Shown here: piece by piece, positions 21,102-24,709 of the stretch
Numbering within the stretch: position 1 is the first letter of the stretch
Layout of the letters: each line of letters opens with the position of its first letter
The notes under the pieces: model-generated
What the model saw: only the letters and a program-made list of their open reading frames with translations
What the model was told of the DNA's origin: nothing
The model's database searches: none
NCBI GenBank assembly: GCA_946886855.1
Contig: CAMPJJ010000087.1
Location: 1-24,709, forward strand
DNA length: 24,709 bases
Direction of reading: 5' to 3'
Source: an uncultured Roseateles sp.
Lineage (GTDB): Bacteria > Pseudomonadota > Gammaproteobacteria > Burkholderiales > Burkholderiaceae
Position numbers and translations under genes: made by a program

Positions 21102-21635
21102 ATGGCTGAACTCGCAACCATTGCCCGTCCCTACGCCGAAGCGCTGTTCCAGGTCGCGTCCTCCCAGGACCTCAAGACCTGGAACGAGCAGCTCGCCGCG
21201 CTGGCGCTCGTCGCCGGCGACAGCCAACTGCGCCAGTTCGCCGAAGACCCCAAGGTGAGCGCCGACCAGGTGTTCGACGTGGTGTCCGCGGCGAGCAAGC
21301 AGTCGCTGGTGCCCGGCGTTCAGAACTTCCTGCGCGAGGTGATCGCCAACGGCCGCCTGTCGGCGCTGCCGGCGATGGTCCAGCAGTTCCACGAACTGGC
21401 CAACGCCGCGTCCGGCGTGTCCGATGCGCACATCTTCAGCGCGTTCCCGATCGAGCCGGCCCAGCTGGCCGACGTGGTCGCGTCGCTGGAGAAGCGCTTC
21501 GGCCGCAAGCTGCAAGCGCAGGTTGAGCTGGAGCCTGGCCTGATCGGCGGTATCCGTGTGGTGGTCGGCGACGAGGTGCTGGACACCTCGGTGAAGGCCC
21601 GTCTGGAACGCATGAAAGTGGCGCTGACTGCCTGA
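21102..21635 (+). CDS. atpH: ATP synthase F1 subunit delta
   Basis: A 177-residue subunit that sits on top of F1 and binds subunit b. The N-terminal six-helix bundle begins [29 protein letters not shown], and the C-terminal part has [42 protein letters not shown], the family signature. GGAG within the end of atpF lies 8 nt before the ATG; the 2-nt gap suggests coupled translation. A stem-loop covers its stop codon. Confidence 0.96.
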   Translation: MAELATIARPYAEALFQVASSQDLKTWNEQLAALALVAGDSQLRQFAEDPKVSADQVFDVVSAASKQSLVPGVQNFLREVIANGRLSALPAMVQQFHELANAASGVSDAHIFSAFPIEPAQLADVVASLEKRFGRKLQAQVELEPGLIGGIRVVVGDEVLDTSVKARLERMKVALTA

Positions 21636-21651
21636 AGCCTCGGCTTCAGGC
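21630..21651 (+). promoter_or_regulatory. Stem-loop over the atpH stop codon
   Basis: GCCTGAAGCC (21630-21639), TC, GGCTTCAGGC (21642-21651): a perfect 10-bp inverted repeat containing the TGA of atpH. No U-tract follows and the operon continues, so mRNA processing, stability or partial attenuation is more likely than full termination. Confidence 0.6.
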
Positions 21652-21692
21652 TTCGGCCCGACTGCCTGAGATCCCCCCGATTCACCCTGGTG

Positions 21693-21708
21693 TCCCGCTT
21701 CGGCGGGA
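21693..21708 (+). promoter_or_regulatory. UUCG tetraloop hairpin upstream of atpA
   Basis: TCCCGC-TTCG-GCGGGA, the exceptionally stable C(UUCG)G type, ends 7 nt before the GGGAG ribosome site of atpA. It could protect the downstream transcript from 3'-5' decay after processing or insulate the ribosome site from upstream folding. Confidence 0.6.
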
Positions 21709-21726
21709 TGCCGCTGGGAGCAAGCA

Positions 21727-23280
<1,554 letters not shown>

Positions 23281-23290
23281 GCAACCATGA

Positions 23291-23321
23291 CCGGGTCTCG
23301 TTGAAGTCAGGCAAGACCCGG
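23291..23321 (+). promoter_or_regulatory. Stem-loop between atpA and atpG
   Basis: CCGGGTCT (23291-23298) pairs with AGACCCGG (23314-23321), loop 15 nt, ending 7 nt before the AGGAG of atpG. Possible mRNA stability or translation-tuning element. Confidence 0.45.
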
Positions 23322-23338
23322 CCCTCACAGGAGAAATC

Positions 23339-24214
23339 ATGGCAGCAGGCAAGGAAATTCGCGGCAAGATCAAGTCGGTCGAGAACACCAAGAAGATCAC
23401 CAAGGCCATGGAGATGGTCGCCGCTTCGAAAATGCGCAAGGCGCAGGATCGGATGCGCGCGGCCCGTCCGTACGCGGAGAAGGTCGGCAACATCGCCGCC
23501 AATCTCTCGAAGGCCAACCCGGAGTACCGTCACCCGTTCATGGTGGCGAATCCGGACGCCAAGTCGGTGGGCTTCGTGGTGGTCACGACGGACAAGGGTC
23601 TGTGCGGTGGTCTGAACACCAACCTGCTTCGTGCGGCGACCGGCAAGCTCAAGGAAGTTGAGTCCGCGGGTCAGAAGTCCGAAGTGGTGGCGATCGGCAA
23701 CAAGGGTCTCGGTTTCATGAACCGGATCGGCGCCAAGGTCGTCGCGCATGCGACGCAGCTCGGCGACAGCCCCCAGCTCGAGAAGCTGGTCGGCCCGGTC
23801 AAGACGCTGCTGGACGCGTATGCGGACGGCAAGCTGTCGGCGGTCTATCTCTGCTACACGCGCTTCGTCAACACGATGAAGCAGGAGCCGGTGGTGCAGC
23901 AGCTGCTGCCGCTGACGGCCGAGTCGCTGGAGACGGATGCCGCGGGTCATGCATGGGACTACCTGTACGAGCCCGACGCCCCGACGGTGATCAACGAGCT
24001 GCTGGTGCGCTACACCGAAGCCCTGGTCTACCAGGCCGTGGCCGAGAACATGGCGTCCGAGCAATCGGCGCGCATGGTGGCCATGAAGGCCGCGACCGAC
24101 AACGCCGGCACGCTGATCGGTGAGCTGAAGCTGGTCTACAACAAGACCCGCCAGGCCGCGATCACGAAGGAACTGTCGGAAATCGTCAGCGGCGCCGCCG
24201 CCATCAGCGGTTGA
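23339..24214 (+). CDS. atpG: ATP synthase F1 subunit gamma
   Basis: A 291-residue central-shaft subunit. The N-terminal helix ([30 protein letters not shown]) and C-terminal helix ([43 protein letters not shown]) form the coiled-coil rotor; between them is the Rossmann-like domain with [14 protein letters not shown]. Length is normal for Burkholderiales. AGGAG lies 5 nt before the ATG. Confidence 0.97.
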   Translation: MAAGKEIRGKIKSVENTKKITKAMEMVAASKMRKAQDRMRAARPYAEKVGNIAANLSKANPEYRHPFMVANPDAKSVGFVVVTTDKGLCGGLNTNLLRAATGKLKEVESAGQKSEVVAIGNKGLGFMNRIGAKVVAHATQLGDSPQLEKLVGPVKTLLDAYADGKLSAVYLCYTRFVNTMKQEPVVQQLLPLTAESLETDAAGHAWDYLYEPDAPTVINELLVRYTEALVYQAVAENMASEQSARMVAMKAATDNAGTLIGELKLVYNKTRQAAITKELSEIVSGAAAISG

Positions 24215-24263
24215 TCTCGCGATCGACCCGCAGGCAACAGATTTGAATTGAAGGAACGAAAAA

Positions 24264-24709
24264 ATGGCTAACACTCAATCGGTGGGCAAGATCGTTCAGT
24301 GCATCGGCGCCGTGGTGGACGTGGAATTCCCGCGCGACCAGATGCCGAAGGTGTTCGACGCCCTCAAGATGGAAGGCACGACCCTGACGCTGGAAGTCCA
24401 GCAGCAGCTGGGCGACGGCGTGGTGCGCACCATCGCGCTGGGCTCGTCCGACGGCCTGCGCCGCGGCAGCGAGGTCTACAACACCGGCGACATGATCCAG
24501 GTCCCGGTCGGCCAGCCCACGCTGGGCCGCATCATGGACGTGCTGGGCAACCCGATCGACGAACGCGGCGACGTGTCGCGCGAGAAGACCGCGGCGATCC
24601 ACCGCAAGGCCCCGGCCTACGACGAGCTGAGCCCGTCGCAGGAGCTGCTGGAAACCGGCATCAAGGTCATCGACCTGATCTGCCCGTTCGCCAAGGGCGG
24701 CAAGGTCGG
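24264..24709 (+). CDS. atpD: ATP synthase F1 subunit beta, 5' part
   Basis: The first 148 codons of the catalytic beta subunit, cut by the window end. It reads [23 protein letters not shown], then [46 protein letters not shown] and [21 protein letters not shown], which is the N-terminal barrel and the lead-in to the P-loop; the Walker A itself lies just outside. AAGGAA is 7 nt before the ATG at 24264. atpC would be expected after it. Confidence 0.96.
   Translation, partial: MANTQSVGKIVQCIGAVVDVEFPRDQMPKVFDALKMEGTTLTLEVQQQLGDGVVRTIALGSSDGLRRGSEVYNTGDMIQVPVGQPTLGRIMDVLGNPIDERGDVSREKTAAIHRKAPAYDELSPSQELLETGIKVIDLICPFAKGGKV

Noticed and set aside
21630..21708. Intrinsic terminator inside the atp operon
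   Set aside because: No U-tract after either stem, and the operon clearly continues with atpA.

Overview
The window is very GC-rich, with dense genes, short intergenic gaps and strongly G/C-biased third codon positions. The ATP synthase genes, a Bug-type (tripartite tricarboxylate) binding protein and the general gene content point to a betaproteobacterium of the order Burkholderiales, probably from the Roseateles/Mitsuaria/Rubrivivax side. That placement is inferred from protein style and gene content, not from a search. No rRNA, tRNA, insertion sequence, prophage or CRISPR array was seen.

Left part (1-8.6 kb): the 3' end of a Bug-family periplasmic solute-binding gene; a leftward pair (MFS transporter, then a small exported protein) divergent from an XRE-PAS-like regulator, with a perfect 7-copy hexanucleotide microsatellite in their shared promoter region; a leftward cytochrome P450 divergent from an AraC-family regulator, with a REP-like inverted repeat between them; the ABC-F ATPase Uup; and a convergent fumarylacetoacetate-hydrolase-fold hydratase.

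Middle part (8.6-18.6 kb): an unrecognised 574-residue protein downstream of an 11-bp-period direct-repeat array; a TonB-C-like lipoprotein; a MocR-type (GntR-aminotransferase) regulator divergent from a class I aminotransferase, with direct repeats over back-to-back promoters; then a rightward run of small metabolic and quality-control genes: a PhzF-like isomerase, a glyoxalase-like protein, an AlaX-type alanyl-tRNA editing protein, a glutathione S-transferase, a GNAT acetyltransferase and an SMP-30/gluconolactonase-like lactonase. Several of these are tightly spaced or overlapping and are probably co-translated.

Right part (18.7-24.7 kb): the F1Fo ATP synthase operon atpI-atpB-atpE-atpF-atpH-atpA-atpG-atpD, with atpD cut by the window end. 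It is preceded by a perfect TATAAT -10 box. The leaders inside the operon hold a pyrimidine-rich tract before atpE, a hairpin covering the atpF Shine-Dalgarno, and two hairpins (one with a UUCG tetraloop) before atpA. These may help set the unequal subunit stoichiometry.

No clear new multi-gene system is visible. The most distinctive features are: (i) short tandem repeats of different units in seven places, mostly at gene boundaries or divergent promoters, one being a G-quadruplex-type hexamer array; (ii) several genes without a Shine-Dalgarno whose -10-like box lies only 6-8 nt before the start codon, which suggests leaderless mRNAs; and (iii) the unrecognised 574-residue protein.
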